Source: Bacillaceae bacterium (GTDB lineage: Bacteria > Bacillota > Bacilli > JACDOE01). From it: DNA of 64,000 bases. The stretch lies in the NCBI GenBank assembly GCA_017656255.1, contig JACDOE010000003.1, forward strand, positions 126,457 to 190,456. Reading direction: 5' to 3'. A model generated the notes under the pieces. That model was not told the origin of the DNA and made no database searches. It saw nothing but the letters and a program-made list of their open reading frames with translations. The position numbers and the translations under genes are program-made. Positions 1-11,400 of the stretch are shown piece by piece. Numbering within the stretch: position 1 is the stretch's first letter; each line of letters begins with the position of its first letter.

Positions 1-507
1 TTCCTCACCCCCCCAACCCATCCAAACCCCCAGCCTTCCTTTCCATCCTCGTGATTGATGTTTGAACAAGTCGAAGACCGGCCGAGCAAAGCGAGGAAAC
101 AGGCGAGACTTTTCAAACACACCACTTCCTTAACCACCTTGTTCCTACCCACTAACCTGACAAATCAAGATTTCCACCGGAAACCAAAATTCTTAAAACT
201 CCCAAACCCATCCAAACATCCAGTCTTCCTTTCCATACCCGTGATTGATGTTTGAACAAGTCGAAGACCGGCCGAGCAAAGCGAGGAAACAGGCGAGACT
301 TTTCAAACACACCACTTCCTTAACCACCTTGTTCCTACCCACTAACCTGACAAATCAAGATTTCCACCGGAAACCAAAATTCTTAAAACTCCCAAACCCA
401 TCCAAACATCCAGTCTTCCTTTCCATCCCCGTGATTGATGTTTGAACAAGTCGAAGACCGGCCGAGCGCAGCGAGGAAACAGGCGAGACTTTTCAAACAT
501 CAATCAC
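1..507. repeat. 190-bp direct tandem repeat array
   Basis: Two complete 190-bp units (51-240 and 241-430) differ by about one base. A third copy starts at 431 and breaks down after about 70 bases, and positions 1-50 match the end of another unit, so the array runs off the left edge. Each unit opens with GTGATTGATGTTTGAA and is C-rich on the plus strand. The units share the string CTTCCTTAACCACC with the 3' end of fxsA (about 532-545), which suggests the unit arose by duplication of the region beside that gene. The 66-residue frames inside two units are identical and have no supporting features, so I do not call them genes. Confidence 0.9.
431..507. repeat. 16-bp perfect inverted repeat closing the tandem array
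   Basis: GTGATTGATGTTTGAA at 431-446 is the exact reverse complement of TTCAAACATCAATCAC at 492-507, with about 45 bases between. The right arm ends on the fxsA stop codon. In the two upstream full units the left arm is intact but the right arm is degraded after TTCAAAC. No T-run follows on either strand, so a simple intrinsic terminator is not supported; a folded 3' end for the fxsA mRNA or the end of a small repeat element are both possible. Confidence 0.7.
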
Positions 508-884
508 ATAATTCGCCCACTCTCCACCATCTTCCTTAACCACCGCTTAATCCACAACTTCACAATCCCGCGCGTATAGGGAATCAACAACAAAAATCCC
601 ATCGCATCCGTGAAAAAACCAGGGGTCAGCAATACCAGGCCCCCGGCAAAAATACAGATGCCATCCAGAATCGCTTCACCCGGTAACCTTCCCTGGTTCA
701 ATTGCAACTGGGCCAGTTGAAACACCTGCAACCCCTGTTTTCTGGCCAGCCAGGCACCGGCCAATCCGGTTGCAATAATAAGCAAAATGGTCAATTCCCA
801 TCCCAGACCTCTTCCAACGGCGACTATCCCCCATATCTCTATCGCCGGTACCAGGATAAGAATTAACACCAGAATACGAAACAT
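504..884 (-). CDS. fxsA: FxsA family inner membrane protein
   Basis: This 126-residue membrane protein belongs to the FxsA family, named after the E. coli protein whose overproduction suppresses F exclusion of phage T7; its normal role is poorly defined. It has a hydrophobic N-terminus ending in PAIEIW, a second hydrophobic stretch with GLAGAWLARKQG, and a third segment containing LLTPGFFTDAMGFLLLIP, which is the family hallmark. The start ATG has GAGGTGA upstream. It is the last gene of the minus-strand metabolic block, and its stop codon touches the inverted repeat of the tandem array. Confidence 0.85.
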   Translation of the reverse strand: MFRILVLILILVPAIEIWGIVAVGRGLGWELTILLIIATGLAGAWLARKQGLQVFQLAQLQLNQGRLPGEAILDGICIFAGGLVLLTPGFFTDAMGFLLLIPYTRGIVKLWIKRWLRKMVESGRIM

Positions 885-927
885 ATCCGATTCACCTCAT
901 TTAAAAGGTAACGCCAACCTCATTCGC

Positions 928-1359
928 TTACTTATCATCAGATGAAACACTTTTTTGAAGCCGTTCAAACAAATCAGGCGCGTATTTTTTAATATTATAC
1001 GGCTTCATCTCCCGGTTCACAAAAGCGTGCAGCGTGTATCCCTCACTCAGAACCCGATCATCGGCCGGACGGTAAATATCATAGTCAAAACGGAGACGGG
1101 CCGGCGAAAGCTCAGCCAGCCGCGTTCTCACGACCAGTTCATCCTCATAACGGGCCGGAATCTTATATTTACAGTTGGCTTCCAGCACCGGAAGTAAAAT
1201 ATTTTTCTGTTCCAGAACAGAATACGGAATGCCCAGCTCACGGATAAAATGAGTCCGTCCCACCTCAAACCAGACCAGATAATTAGCATGATAGACGACC
1301 CCCATCTGATCCGTTTCCTGATATCGAACTTTGACCGTCGTTTCAGATATATGCGCCAT
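928..1359 (-). CDS. Acyl-CoA thioesterase, YbgC/4HBT hotdog family
   Basis: A 143-residue single hotdog-domain protein, normal length for the YbgC/FadM group, which hydrolyses acyl-CoA thioesters in the cytoplasm. The family signature is at the N-terminus: RYQETDQMGVVYHANYLVWF, with the catalytic Asp in TDQMG followed by HANY. A good ribosome binding site (AAAGGAGAG) precedes the ATG. The gene follows pyk by 14 bases and so probably belongs to the same transcript. The exact acyl substrate cannot be read from the sequence. Confidence 0.88.
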   Translation of the reverse strand: MAHISETTVKVRYQETDQMGVVYHANYLVWFEVGRTHFIRELGIPYSVLEQKNILLPVLEANCKYKIPARYEDELVVRTRLAELSPARLRFDYDIYRPADDRVLSEGYTLHAFVNREMKPYNIKKYAPDLFERLQKSVSSDDK

Positions 1360-1373
1360 TGAATCTCTCTCCT

Positions 1374-3128
1374 TTACAAAACCTTTGCATGTCCGGTATA
1401 GATGTGTCCATGTTCAGGGTCGACAGTGACTTCCATATCATCTTTAAAAATAGTCGTCGCATTTTTCACACCAACAATGACCGGTATGCCAAGATTCAAT
1501 CCCACAACGGCAGCATGCGAAGTCAGTCCCCCTTCTTCCGTTATCACCGCGGAAGCCTGCTCCATCAACGGAACCAGTTCCCTGTCAGTCCCTGTTGTCA
1601 CCAGAATGCGTCCCGGTTTCATTTTCTCTTTCAACTCGGATGTCGAGTGACCCACCACCACTTTTTCCGTAACCGGTTGATTGCCGATTCCCTGTCCCTT
1701 GGCAGCAATATCTCCGGCAACATGTACTTTCATCAGGTTTGTTGTGCCAGGCTCACGGACCGGTACGCCACCTGTAATTACGACCAGGTCGCCATAATGA
1801 ATCAAACCACCATTGATGGCAGCCCTGACAGCCGATTCCATCATTTCATCCATGGTCTCGCCAGCAGTACCCAGCACCCCTTCCACTCCCCATGTCAGCG
1901 CCAATTTCCGCAGGACTCCGGGGTGAGGTGTAACCGCAACAATCGGCGCTCTGGGACGGTACTTGGCGATCATCCGTGCTGTATATCCGCTTTCCGTGGG
2001 TGCGATAATCGCAGCTGCATCCAGGTCTGTCGCTGTCACAGCAACCGCCTGGCTAATAGAATCTGTAATGGTGGTCTGGCGTGTCCACCTTTTTTCCGAG
2101 ACGATACGATCATAATCGAGGACCTTTTCCGTGTGTAACGCAATCCGGTTCATGGTCTCAACCGCTTCCACCGGATATTTTCCAATCGCCGTTTCTCCAG
2201 AAAGCATAATCGCATCCGTTCCGTCCAGTATAGCATTGGCAACGTCACTCGCTTCAGCACGGGTCGGGCGCGGGTTACGCTGCATGGAATCCAGCATTTG
2301 CGTCGCTGTTATCACCGTTTTGCCCCGCACATTACATTTATGTATCAACTGTTTTTGAATCATCGGGACTTCCTCTGCCGGAATTTCAACACCGAGATCG
2401 CCCCGTGCTACCATTAACCCGTCGGCCAGTTCCAGAATTTCGTCAACATTGTTGACCCCTTCCCGGTTTTCAATTTTGGCAATGACCAACACATCCGGGG
2501 CGTTATGTTTTTCCAGCAATTGCCGAATCTCCAGAATATCATCTGCTTTTCGGACAAAAGATGCCGCGATCATATCGATGCCCTGCTCAATCCCGAACAG
2601 GATATCTTCAGCATCTTTTTCCGTGATGCCGGGAAGCTGGACACGGGTACCGGGCAAATTGACCCCTTTGCGGCTGCTCAATTGCCCGCCGTTCACAACC
2701 CGGCAGGTGACCTCATGCCCTTCCACGGACACCACTTCAAGCTCAATCAGGCCATCATCCACCAGAATGGTCGAACCCTGTTGAACATCATGGGGGAGCC
2801 CTTCATACGTAACAGATATACGGGAAGCATCCCCTTCAATCGGCTCCGTTGTCAAAATGATTTTTTGGTCGGTCACCAGGTCAACCGGTTCCTCTTTCAG
2901 AACGCCGGTACGGATTTCCGGACCTTTCGTGTCTAGCAGGATCGCTACATTTTTGTCGGTTAATTCACTGGCTTTCCGGATGGACTGAATTCTTTTCTGA
3001 TGTTCCTCATGATTGCCGTGGGAAAAATTGAGGCGCGCGACATTCAATCCCTGCTCCATCAATTTCGTCAGAACATCCAGCTTTTCACTTGCCGGTCCAA
3101 TCGTACATACAATTTTGGTTTTCCGCAT
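1374..3128 (-). CDS. pyk: Pyruvate kinase with C-terminal PEP-utilizer domain
   Basis: Catalyses phosphoenolpyruvate + ADP -> pyruvate + ATP, the last step of glycolysis. The 584-residue length matches the Bacillus type, which carries an extra C-terminal phosphohistidine-like domain. The N-terminus [14 protein letters not shown], the active-site region [13 protein letters not shown], the segment [12 protein letters not shown] and TATQMLDSM are all present. The C-terminal extension (about residues 475-584) holds [21 protein letters not shown], the mobile-domain signature in which the usual phosphohistidine sits in TSHAA. It lies 15 bases after pfkA, the conserved pfkA-pyk pair of Bacillales. 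Confidence 0.97.
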   Translation of the reverse strand: MRKTKIVCTIGPASEKLDVLTKLMEQGLNVARLNFSHGNHEEHQKRIQSIRKASELTDKNVAILLDTKGPEIRTGVLKEEPVDLVTDQKIILTTEPIEGDASRISVTYEGLPHDVQQGSTILVDDGLIELEVVSVEGHEVTCRVVNGGQLSSRKGVNLPGTRVQLPGITEKDAEDILFGIEQGIDMIAASFVRKADDILEIRQLLEKHNAPDVLVIAKIENREGVNNVDEILELADGLMVARGDLGVEIPAEEVPMIQKQLIHKCNVRGKTVITATQMLDSMQRNPRPTRAEASDVANAILDGTDAIMLSGETAIGKYPVEAVETMNRIALHTEKVLDYDRIVSEKRWTRQTTITDSISQAVAVTATDLDAAAIIAPTESGYTARMIAKYRPRAPIVAVTPHPGVLRKLALTWGVEGVLGTAGETMDEMMESAVRAAINGGLIHYGDLVVITGGVPVREPGTTNLMKVHVAGDIAAKGQGIGNQPVTEKVVVGHSTSELKEKMKPGRILVTTGTDRELVPLMEQASAVITEEGGLTSHAAVVGLNLGIPVIVGVKNATTIFKDDMEVTVDPEHGHIYTGHAKVL

Positions 3129-3143
3129 TTCTTTTCTACTCCT

Positions 3144-4133
<990 letters not shown>

Positions 4134-4165
4134 CTATTATCAGTCGTCACAATCCTCTATCTCAG

Positions 4166-4201
4166 AAAAACAAGGCTTTCGCCACAACATGTGCGAAAGC
4201 C
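4166..4201 (-). terminator. Second intrinsic terminator after accA
   Basis: On the minus strand GGCTTTCGC pairs with GCGAAAGCC (4193-4201 with 4174-4182) around a 10-base loop and is followed by a T-rich run (TTGTTTTT). It backs up the hairpin at 4231-4260. Confidence 0.75.
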
Positions 4202-4230
4202 GGTTCATCCCCATCCTGTCAGTATGTATG

Positions 4231-4260
4231 AAAAACCATCGAGTCATACATGACCGATGG
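4231..4260 (-). terminator. Intrinsic terminator after accA
   Basis: On the minus strand a hairpin with CCATCG/CGATGG outer and GTCAT/ATGAC inner arms (4236-4260) runs directly into five T residues (4231-4235), ten bases beyond the accA stop. Confidence 0.8.
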
Positions 4261-4270
4261 CCGGGGAGAT

Positions 4271-5236
4271 TCAGGCCTCTACAAGTGTGGTGAATTCCCC
4301 GATATTTTTAAACCTTTGATAACGGTCCTGGACCAGTTCGTCCCCGTTTAATTTGCTTAACTCCTCCAGCGAAGATGTGATGACTTTCTCCACTTCCGCC
4401 ATGGCTTTTTCCCTGTCTCGATGGGCGCCTCCCATCGGTTCCGGGATCACAGCATCAATAATGCCTCGTTCATATAATTCAGGCGCATTGATTTTAAGTG
4501 ATTCCGCTGCTCGTTCTGCCTGAGCGGAATCACGCCACAGGATGGCGGCAGCCGACTCCGGTGCGATAACCGAGTAATAGGAATATTCAAGGGCATATAC
4601 CCGGTTTCCGACACCGATGGCAAGGGCACCTCCGCTGCCCCCTTCTCCGGTGACGATGCAGATGATCGGAACACGAAATGACGCCATTTCTCTTAAATTG
4701 CGGGCAATCGCTTCACTCTGTCCCCGTTCCTCTGCCGTTTTTCCCGGATACGCACCGGGGGTGTTGATAAACGTGATAATGGGACGTCCGAATTTGTCGG
4801 CCTGCTGCATCAGGCGAAGAGCCTTCCGGTAACCTTCCGGATGGGGCATACCGAAATTACGGGCGATGTTATCTTTGGTGTCTTTTCCTTTCTGGTGCCC
4901 GATGACAGTAACCGGCGTTCCTTTAAAACGGGCGATCCCTCCCACTATAGCACGATCATCCCCAAACAGGCGATCCCCATGGAGCTCCATGAAATCGGTA
5001 AACAGGTTTTCAATATAATCCAGCGTAGTCGGGCGTTCCGGATGGCGGGCAATCTGAACCCGTTGCCACGCTGTCAGATTCCCATAGATCTCTTCCGCCA
5101 GTTTTTCCATTTTATTTTCCAGTTTTTTGATTTCATCCGAGAAATCGATCCCTTTTTCCCGGGTAAATGACTGCAGTTCCTGAATCTTCTGTTCCAGTTC
5201 TACCAGTGGCTTTTCAAAAGGCAGTTCTCCCGCCAT
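4271..5236 (-). CDS. accA: Acetyl-CoA carboxylase carboxyltransferase subunit alpha
   Basis: With AccD it forms the carboxyltransferase that moves the carboxyl group from biotin to acetyl-CoA, giving malonyl-CoA for fatty acid synthesis. The 321-residue protein has the N-terminal coiled segment typical of AccA ([17 protein letters not shown]), then [27 protein letters not shown] and [15 protein letters not shown], the crotonase-fold CoA-binding core. The ATG at 5236 overlaps the accD stop by one base (TGATG), implying translational coupling; a TTG at 5239 is an alternative. Two terminators follow the gene. Confidence 0.97.
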   Translation of the reverse strand: MAGELPFEKPLVELEQKIQELQSFTREKGIDFSDEIKKLENKMEKLAEEIYGNLTAWQRVQIARHPERPTTLDYIENLFTDFMELHGDRLFGDDRAIVGGIARFKGTPVTVIGHQKGKDTKDNIARNFGMPHPEGYRKALRLMQQADKFGRPIITFINTPGAYPGKTAEERGQSEAIARNLREMASFRVPIICIVTGEGGSGGALAIGVGNRVYALEYSYYSVIAPESAAAILWRDSAQAERAAESLKINAPELYERGIIDAVIPEPMGGAHRDREKAMAEVEKVITSSLEELSKLNGDELVQDRYQRFKNIGEFTTLVEA

Positions 5237-6093
5237 CAATGATCCCCCCTAACGAGGTGAAGGTCCAGCAGTCTGGAAAGTGTCTTCCGCATCTCACGGC
5301 GGTTGACCACTTTGTCCAGCTGTCCGTGTTCGAGTAGAAATTCAGCCGTTTGAAAATCTTTGGGCAATTCCTGCCGAATGGTTTGTTCAATCACCCGGCG
5401 GCCGGCAAATCCAATCAGCGCACCCGGTTCTGCCAGATTGATGTCACCGAGGGACGCAAAGCTGGCTGACACCCCTCCGGTCGTCGGGTTGGTCATGATG
5501 GATATAAACAGTCCGCCCTTCCGGTGAAAACGGGCCAGTACCGCACTCGTTTTAGCCATCTGCATCAGGCTGAGTGCGCCTTCCTGCATCCGCGCTCCGC
5601 CCGATGCCGAAAACATGATAAAAGGGTATCCTTTCTGTTCCGCTTTTTCAATGGCTCTGGCAATTTTTTCACCGACCACGGATCCCATACTTCCCATACG
5701 AAATCGGGAATCCATCACACCGATGACAACCGGATGTCCTTCGATGGTTCCTTCTCCGGTAACCACCGCTTCATTCAGCCCTGTCTTTTCCATGTCTTTT
5801 TCAAGTTTGTCTTGATAATCCGGAAAATCCAGGGGATTGAGCGACACCAGTTCAACATCATATTCAAAAAAATGACCATCGTCCAGTGTGGCTTCTATAC
5901 GTTCCCGGGCCGTCATCGCAAAATGGTAATCACAGCCGGGACAGATTTTCAGATTTTTCTCCAGTTCCTTCGTATAAGAAATAGTACCACATTGCGTGCA
6001 TTTCACCATTAACCCTTCCGGCACTTCCTTCTTGGCTTTCTCGGAAGGAATCGTTGCATACTTGCGACGCCTGTAAAAGATTTCTTTGAACAA
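5236..6093 (-). CDS. accD: Acetyl-CoA carboxylase carboxyltransferase subunit beta
   Basis: Zinc-ribbon partner of AccA in the carboxyltransferase. The N-terminal zinc finger is visible as CTQCG near residue 32 and CPGCD about 20 residues later, followed by the crotonase core with [19 protein letters not shown] and [18 protein letters not shown] choose TTG at 6093, which gives [18 protein letters not shown], matches the known start of Bacillus AccD and has GAGGTG six bases upstream; the GTG at 6102 lacks a site. Length 285 residues, normal for the family. Confidence 0.96.
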   Translation of the reverse strand: MFKEIFYRRRKYATIPSEKAKKEVPEGLMVKCTQCGTISYTKELEKNLKICPGCDYHFAMTARERIEATLDDGHFFEYDVELVSLNPLDFPDYQDKLEKDMEKTGLNEAVVTGEGTIEGHPVVIGVMDSRFRMGSMGSVVGEKIARAIEKAEQKGYPFIMFSASGGARMQEGALSLMQMAKTSAVLARFHRKGGLFISIMTNPTTGGVSASFASLGDINLAEPGALIGFAGRRVIEQTIRQELPKDFQTAEFLLEHGQLDKVVNRREMRKTLSRLLDLHLVRGDH

Positions 6094-6116
6094 AAGGAAC
6101 ACCTCACAGATTATCC

Positions 6117-6302
6117 TTAATGAAGAATGGAACTGAGGATCTCCTGAACCTCTCCCAATTCTCCTTCAGGAACCAGTATCTCGTATTGATTGGATGATGA
6201 GCTAACCTGGCGAATTTTGACCAGAAAGCCTTCAGCTGTTAGTCGGTCCTGGATTTTCTCAGCCGACCTGGCACTGGGTGCAATATAAATGACGGTCCAC
6301 AT
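6117..6302 (-). CDS. Small DUF2007-like protein
   Basis: A 61-residue protein with a strong ribosome binding site (AAAGGAGG). Its pattern, [20 protein letters not shown] then GFLVKIRQV and [18 protein letters not shown], resembles DUF2007 putative signal-transducing proteins, which have a small alpha/beta fold. No catalytic residues are apparent and the function is unknown. It lies between the GntR regulator and accD, so it is probably cotranscribed with acetyl-CoA carboxylase; a regulatory role there would be inference. Confidence 0.65.
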   Translation of the reverse strand: MWTVIYIAPSARSAEKIQDRLTAEGFLVKIRQVSSSSNQYEILVPEGELGEVQEILSSILH

Positions 6303-6353
6303 AGAAGATTTGAACCTCCTTTAGTTCATTCTACTCATGTTGTCCGCATAACA

Positions 6354-7025
6354 TTATAACTTGCTGTTCTCAAGATGCTGTGCCATTCTTTTTTCAGATT
6401 CGGCTACGTCTCCCCTTTTAATCGCTTCCATAATACCGCGATGCTCTTTAACAGCCTGTTCTGGTCTTCCTTCCCTGGATAACGAATCTTCCCGGATGGT
6501 TTTGCTGTACTCAACAATGGGTGCCCAGATTCTGTGAAGCAGGGAGTTTCGGCTGGACCGTGCAATAATCCGGTGAAATTTGTAATCTTCCTCGGTCGGT
6601 ACGATCCCCTGCCTTATTTTTTCTTCCGATGCTTCCAGAATCCTTTCCATTTCTTCAAAATGTTTGTCTGTAGCACGTTTGCATGCCAGACGAACCGCAT
6701 CCAATTCCAGAAGTTTACGCATTTCAATCAGGTCACGCTTTGTTTTGTAATCACGCAGAATGTAATAACCCAGAATATCAATGAGTTTATTATGCCGGTA
6801 ATGCTGGACATAAGTGCCGCCTCCATGCCGGGTGGTAATCAACCCCAGCAGTTCCAGGGCACGCAGGGCTTCACGCACGGAAGAACGCCCGACTTGCAGG
6901 CGTTCGCTCAATTCCCTCTCCGAAGGAAGCCGATCCCCCGGCCGCAGGTTATCTTCTTTCATAATTCGATTAATTTCCATTAAGATAGCCTGATATACTT
7001 TTCTTTTGCGGGTGGTCTCCAGCAT
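6354..7025 (-). CDS. FadR-subfamily GntR transcriptional regulator
   Basis: The N-terminal winged helix-turn-helix (about residues 10-75) has the GntR signature RPGDRLPSERELSERLQVGR followed by SSVREALRALELLGLI. The C-terminal all-helical FCD domain carries ELDAVRLACKRA, FHRIIARSSRN and EHRGIMEAIKRGD with the conserved metal-site histidines. I use ATG 7025 (AGAAGGTGG eight bases upstream) rather than GTG 7037. It lies 42 bases after the malic enzyme gene and upstream of accDA. The dyad at 8370-8388 is of the class this subfamily binds, so autoregulation of the malic enzyme/acc transcript is likely; the ligand is unknown. Confidence 0.9.
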   Translation of the reverse strand: MLETTRKRKVYQAILMEINRIMKEDNLRPGDRLPSERELSERLQVGRSSVREALRALELLGLITTRHGGGTYVQHYRHNKLIDILGYYILRDYKTKRDLIEMRKLLELDAVRLACKRATDKHFEEMERILEASEEKIRQGIVPTEEDYKFHRIIARSSRNSLLHRIWAPIVEYSKTIREDSLSREGRPEQAVKEHRGIMEAIKRGDVAESEKRMAQHLENSKL

Positions 7026-7067
7026 TTTTTCATCCACCTTCTCTAATTGAAAAAAATCAAATCTATT

Positions 7068-8303
7068 TTATGAATCAATGCTTGTCAGTTGTCGGGTCTT
7101 TTGTCTGATGGCATCGGGATCCACTTTTTTCAGGGCGACTCCCGTATCCATTGCGGCCTGTGCCACAGCCGCTGCCACCTCTGGTGCAACCCGCGGATCG
7201 AAAGGAGCGGGAATCACATAATCCGGATTTAGCTCATCGGGTGAAACCAGTTCAGCAATGGCCTCGACGGCAGCCATTTTCATCTCTTCATTAATGGCAG
7301 TCGCCGATACATCGAGCGCGCCACGGAAAATACCCGGGAATGCGAGGACGTTATTCACCTGGTTGGGAAAATCGGATCGTCCGGTACCGATGACGCGGGC
7401 ACCTGCTTCCCGTGCCTCATCCGGCATAATTTCCGGAACCGGATTGGCCATGGCAAAAATAATCGGATCCCGGTTCATCGACCGTACCATCTCTTTTGTC
7501 ACAGCTCCTGCCACTGATACTCCAATAAACACATCCGCTCCCCGAATCACATCGGAAAGCTGGCCTTCCGTGCAAGTTTTATTGGTAATCCGGGCCACTT
7601 CTTCTTTAATCGGGTTCATGCCGTAATTGCGTCCTTCAAAAATGGCACCTTTCGTATCACACATAATGATGTCTCTGACACCCATCTGCAAAAGCAATTT
7701 GGTTATGGCAATGCCGGCAGCTCCGGCACCGTTGGCCACCACCCGGATGTCTTCCATTCTCTTGTCCACCACTTTAAGGGCATTGATCAAACCCGCCGCC
7801 GTCACGATGGCGGTTCCATGCTGGTCATCATGAAAAACGGGAATGTTGGTCTCTTTCTTTAGCCGTTCTTCAATCTCAAAACAGTGGGGTGCTGCAATAT
7901 CTTCCAGATTGACGCCGCCAAAAGTCGGCTCCAGAAGTTTCACCGTTTCCACCATTTTGTCCACATCTTTGGTGTCCAGGCAGATCGGAAACGCATCCAC
8001 TCCGGCAAAAGATTTAAATAGTACCGCTTTTCCTTCCATAACCGGCATGGCCGCAGAAGGACCGATGTCACCCAGTCCCAGTACAGCGGTCCCGTTGGAC
8101 ACAACGGCAACCAGATTACCTTTCATGGTGTAGTCATAGACCAGCTTCTGATCATCGTAGATTTCCTTGCAGGGTTCAGCAACACCCGGCGAATAGGCGA
8201 GACTCAGGTCCTTTGCATTTTTTACGGGTACTTTGGTTCTTACTTCTAATTTTCCCTGATTTTCTTTATGTAATCTAAGGGATTCTTCTCGCAAATCAGA
8301 CAC
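7068..8303 (-). CDS. NAD(P)-dependent malic enzyme (YtsJ type)
   Basis: Converts malate to pyruvate + CO2 with reduction of NAD(P). The 411-residue, short bacterial form shows AYSPGVAEPCKEI at the N-terminus, NGTAVLGLGDIGP, the metal-binding segment GGVNLEDIAAPHCFEIE, FHDDQHGTAIV, and the NAD-binding loop VANGAGAAGIAITKLL. The GTG start has AAAGGAG eight bases upstream. B. subtilis ytsJ also lies beside dnaE. Which cofactor is preferred cannot be told. A promoter at 8404-8431 and a FadR-type operator at 8370-8388 precede the gene. Confidence 0.93.
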   Translation of the reverse strand: MSDLREESLRLHKENQGKLEVRTKVPVKNAKDLSLAYSPGVAEPCKEIYDDQKLVYDYTMKGNLVAVVSNGTAVLGLGDIGPSAAMPVMEGKAVLFKSFAGVDAFPICLDTKDVDKMVETVKLLEPTFGGVNLEDIAAPHCFEIEERLKKETNIPVFHDDQHGTAIVTAAGLINALKVVDKRMEDIRVVANGAGAAGIAITKLLLQMGVRDIIMCDTKGAIFEGRNYGMNPIKEEVARITNKTCTEGQLSDVIRGADVFIGVSVAGAVTKEMVRSMNRDPIIFAMANPVPEIMPDEAREAGARVIGTGRSDFPNQVNNVLAFPGIFRGALDVSATAINEEMKMAAVEAIAELVSPDELNPDYVIPAPFDPRVAPEVAAAVAQAAMDTGVALKKVDPDAIRQKTRQLTSIDS

Positions 8304-8369
8304 TCAGACCACTCCTTTATCAGCACTTCTTTCAAACTTATCACTGAGATGGATCAGGCACCGGGATGT

Positions 8370-8388
8370 GAAGTGGTCTGACCACTTC
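8370..8388. promoter_or_regulatory. FadR/GntR-type operator upstream of malic enzyme
   Basis: GAAGTGGTC-T-GACCACTTC is a perfect 9-bp inverted repeat containing TGGTCTGACCA, the classical operator form of the FadR subfamily (TGGTnnnACCA). It lies about 9-27 bases downstream of the predicted transcription start from the promoter at 8404-8431, a road-block position. The only FadR-type regulator visible is encoded by the next gene in the same transcript (6354-7025). Confidence 0.8.
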
Positions 8389-8403
8389 CACGGTATGTTT
8401 ACC

Positions 8404-8431
8404 ATTATACCAGAAGAAAAAGGAGTGTAAA
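8404..8431 (-). promoter_or_regulatory. Sigma-A promoter for malic enzyme operon
   Basis: On the minus strand TTTACA (8426-8431), a 16-base spacer and a perfect TATAAT (8404-8409). The -35 box lies inside the descending arm of the dnaE terminator. Confidence 0.7.
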
Positions 8432-8459
8432 CAATTAAAAATCGTTTTACACTCCTTTT
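8418..8459 (-). terminator. Intrinsic terminator of dnaE
   Basis: AAAAGGAGTGTAAA (8418-8431) pairs with TTTTACACTCCTTTT (8445-8459) around an AT-rich loop; on the minus strand a T-rich tract follows. The upper arm touches the dnaE stop codon. Confidence 0.8.
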
Positions 8460-11400
8460 AATAGACATGTTTCGCTTTATTTTTAATTTTGATCGACCCT
8501 TTTCCCAGTATTTCTTCGATTTGCATTTTTAATCGGGGGGTCACATTGATCCGGTACGCTTCCGGCAACTTTTTGATTTTTCGGTCTGATTCATAATACA
8601 GATATACTGTTGAGTCCCCGTCACTGTTAAGTAATATGTGGCGAATCTGAGACAATTTTTTCTTGTTTTGTTCAACTTCGGCGTTGATTCGGATAAAGAT
8701 TTCCTGGTGTTCTCCTGTACCCGACTGCAAAAAACGTTTTTTGGGGACGGCGGCGATGTCCCAGATGCGATCCGCAATCAATTTTACCCCATTTTCATCA
8801 TGATTAACCCGAGCTTCAAGGATAATGATTTTTTCCCGATGAAGCAGGTGGCGAAAGGTTTCAAATACTCGTGGAAACACAACAACCTCTACCTGAGCGG
8901 TTTTATCTTCAAACGTCACAAACGCCATCGGATCCCCTTTCCGGGTGGTAATCGGCTTCATATCATAAATCATCCCGGCGGTTCTGATTGTCTGATCATC
9001 AGGAAGTTCGGTCAGCCGATTTAATTTTTTCATGTCGGGATGCTGGTAAACATAGTCATATTCGTCCAGGGGATGGCCGGACACATACAGCCCCAGTAGT
9101 TCCCGTTCATATTCCAGAATTTCTTTATGTTCAAAAGGGGGCATTTCCGGGTAATCGAGATCATCTGGTATCGCTTGCCCGCCGGCGCCACTGCTTTCGA
9201 ACAGGTTCATCTGGTCTATATTCCCATCCTTTTTATAAGCAGAGGTGCGGTCCATCGCCTCATCCAGCACCGAGAGCAACTGGGCACGGTGTCCGGGCAG
9301 GCTGTCCATGGCGCCGCATTGTATCAGGGATTCCATTACTCTTTTGTTGCAGGCACGGGTATCGACACGGGTGCAGAAATCAAGCAAGTTGTTGTATTTT
9401 CCTTTGCGGCGTTCAGAAACAATACTCTGGATCGCCTTGATACCCACGTTTTTGACCGCGGCCAGCCCGAATCGGATCACGTCATTTTTTACGGCAAAAT
9501 AGGTTTCACTTTCATTGATGTCGGGCGGGAGTACGGAGATGCCCATCTTTCTGCACTCTTCCACATACTCGGCTACTTTGGACGGGTTTCCCATCACCAT
9601 CGTCAACAACGCCGCCATGAAAGACAGCGGATAATTGGCCTTCAGATAGGCCATCTGATACGCAATAATGGCATAGGCCGCAGAATGGCTGCGATTAAAC
9701 CCATAATCGGCAAAGCGGACGATCAAATCATACAGCTGATGTCCCAGTTTTTCTCCGTATCCCTGCTGGACACAGCCTTCCACAAATTTTTCCCGCTGTT
9801 CCTGCAGAATCTCCTTTTTCTTTTTGGACACGGCACGGCGCAGGATATCTGCTTCTCCCAGCGTAAACCCGGCCATTTTGGAGGCTATCTGCATGATCTG
9901 TTCCTGATACACAATATAACCATACGTATCTTTTAAAATGGGTTCCAAGTCCGGATGCAGGTATTCAATCGGTTTATCTCCATGTTTGGTAGCGACAAAC
10001 TCAGGAATAATCTCCATCGGACCCGGGCGGTAAAGCGCCAGCACCGCAATCACATCTTCGATATGTTCCGGTTTTAAATCACGAAGAACCTGACGCATGC
10101 CGGTCGATTCCAGCTGGAACACGCCGGTCGTGTCGCCCCGGCCCAGTAATTCATAGGTTTTCGCATCATCCAGCGGAATCCGGTTGAGATCCAGTTCTTC
10201 TCCCGTAGTATCCTTGATGTTTTTTAATGTATGTTCCATGATCGTCAGATTGCGCAGCCCCAGAAAATCCATTTTCAACAGGCCGATTTCTTCCAGAATG
10301 TCCATGGAATACTGGGTCAGGACGTGAGCGTCGCTTCCTTCCTGCAGCGGAACATGATGGGTGAGCGGATCCCGTGAAATGACGACGCCGGCTGCATGGG
10401 TGGAGGCGTGGCGGGGAAGTCCCTCCACCTTTCTGGCCGTCTCGATCAATTCGGAAACGTCCCGGTTGGTTTCATAGACCTGTTTAAACTCCGGACTCTC
10501 CTGCAGGGCTCTGTCGATGGTCATCCCCGGCGCCGACGGAATCAGCTTGGCGGTTTTATCCACCAGGGCATAGGGAAGATTCAATACCCGACCCACATCA
10601 CGTACCGCCGCCCGGGCCGCCATTGTTCCAAAGGTAATAATCTGGGCTACATGGGTCTTGCCGTATTTGTCAACGACATAATCAATCACCTCATCCCGCC
10701 GGTCATAACTGAAATCAATATCGATATCCGGCATGGTCACCCTTTCCGGATTGAGAAAGCGTTCAAACAGCAGATTGAACCGAATGGGGTCGATGTTGGT
10801 GATCTCCAGCAGATAGGCGACCAGGCTTCCGGCAGCCGATCCCCGTCCCGGGCCGGTCATGATCCCGTTCCTATGGGCGAAATTCATAAAATCCCAGACG
10901 ATCAGAAAATAGTCGGAAAAGCCCATTTTCTCAATCACGCTGAGTTCATAATCGAGACGTTCCCGGATTTCCGGCGTGACCGATTGGTAGCGTTTCTCAA
11001 GCCCTTCTTTACACTTCTGGCGTAGAAACGCCTCTGCCGATACGCCCTCGGGAAGCGGATAGCGGGGCAGAATCTGTTCGCCAAGCGGGATCTCCACCCG
11101 GCACCTTTCCGCAATTCTGACCGTATTTTCCAGCGCTTCCGGGGCATAGGCAAACAACTGTTTCATTTCTTCCGCTGATCGCAGATACAGCTGATCCGTA
11201 TCCATGCGGAAACGTTCTTCATCATCCAGTGTCTTCCCGGTTCCGATACACAGTACCACGTCCTGTATCTTCGCGTCTTCACGGTGGACATAATGGACAT
11301 CATTGGTCGCCACCAGGGGAATTCCCGTCTGACGGCTCAACTTGACCATTCGCTGATTGATGATTTTCTGCTGTTCCAGTCCGTGATCCTGAAGTTCCAG

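Noticed and set aside
55-445. Two identical 66-residue frames inside the tandem repeats
   Set aside because: They are the same repeat read twice, start at a weak ATG without a ribosome binding site, and show no domain-like pattern.
1-507. CRISPR array
   Set aside because: The period is 190 bp with near-identical full units; there are no short repeats separated by unique spacers and no cas genes.
1359-2138. 259-residue plus-strand frame opposite pyk
   Set aside because: Antisense shadow of pyruvate kinase.
9127-9936. 269-residue plus-strand frame inside dnaE
   Set aside because: Antisense shadow of dnaE.
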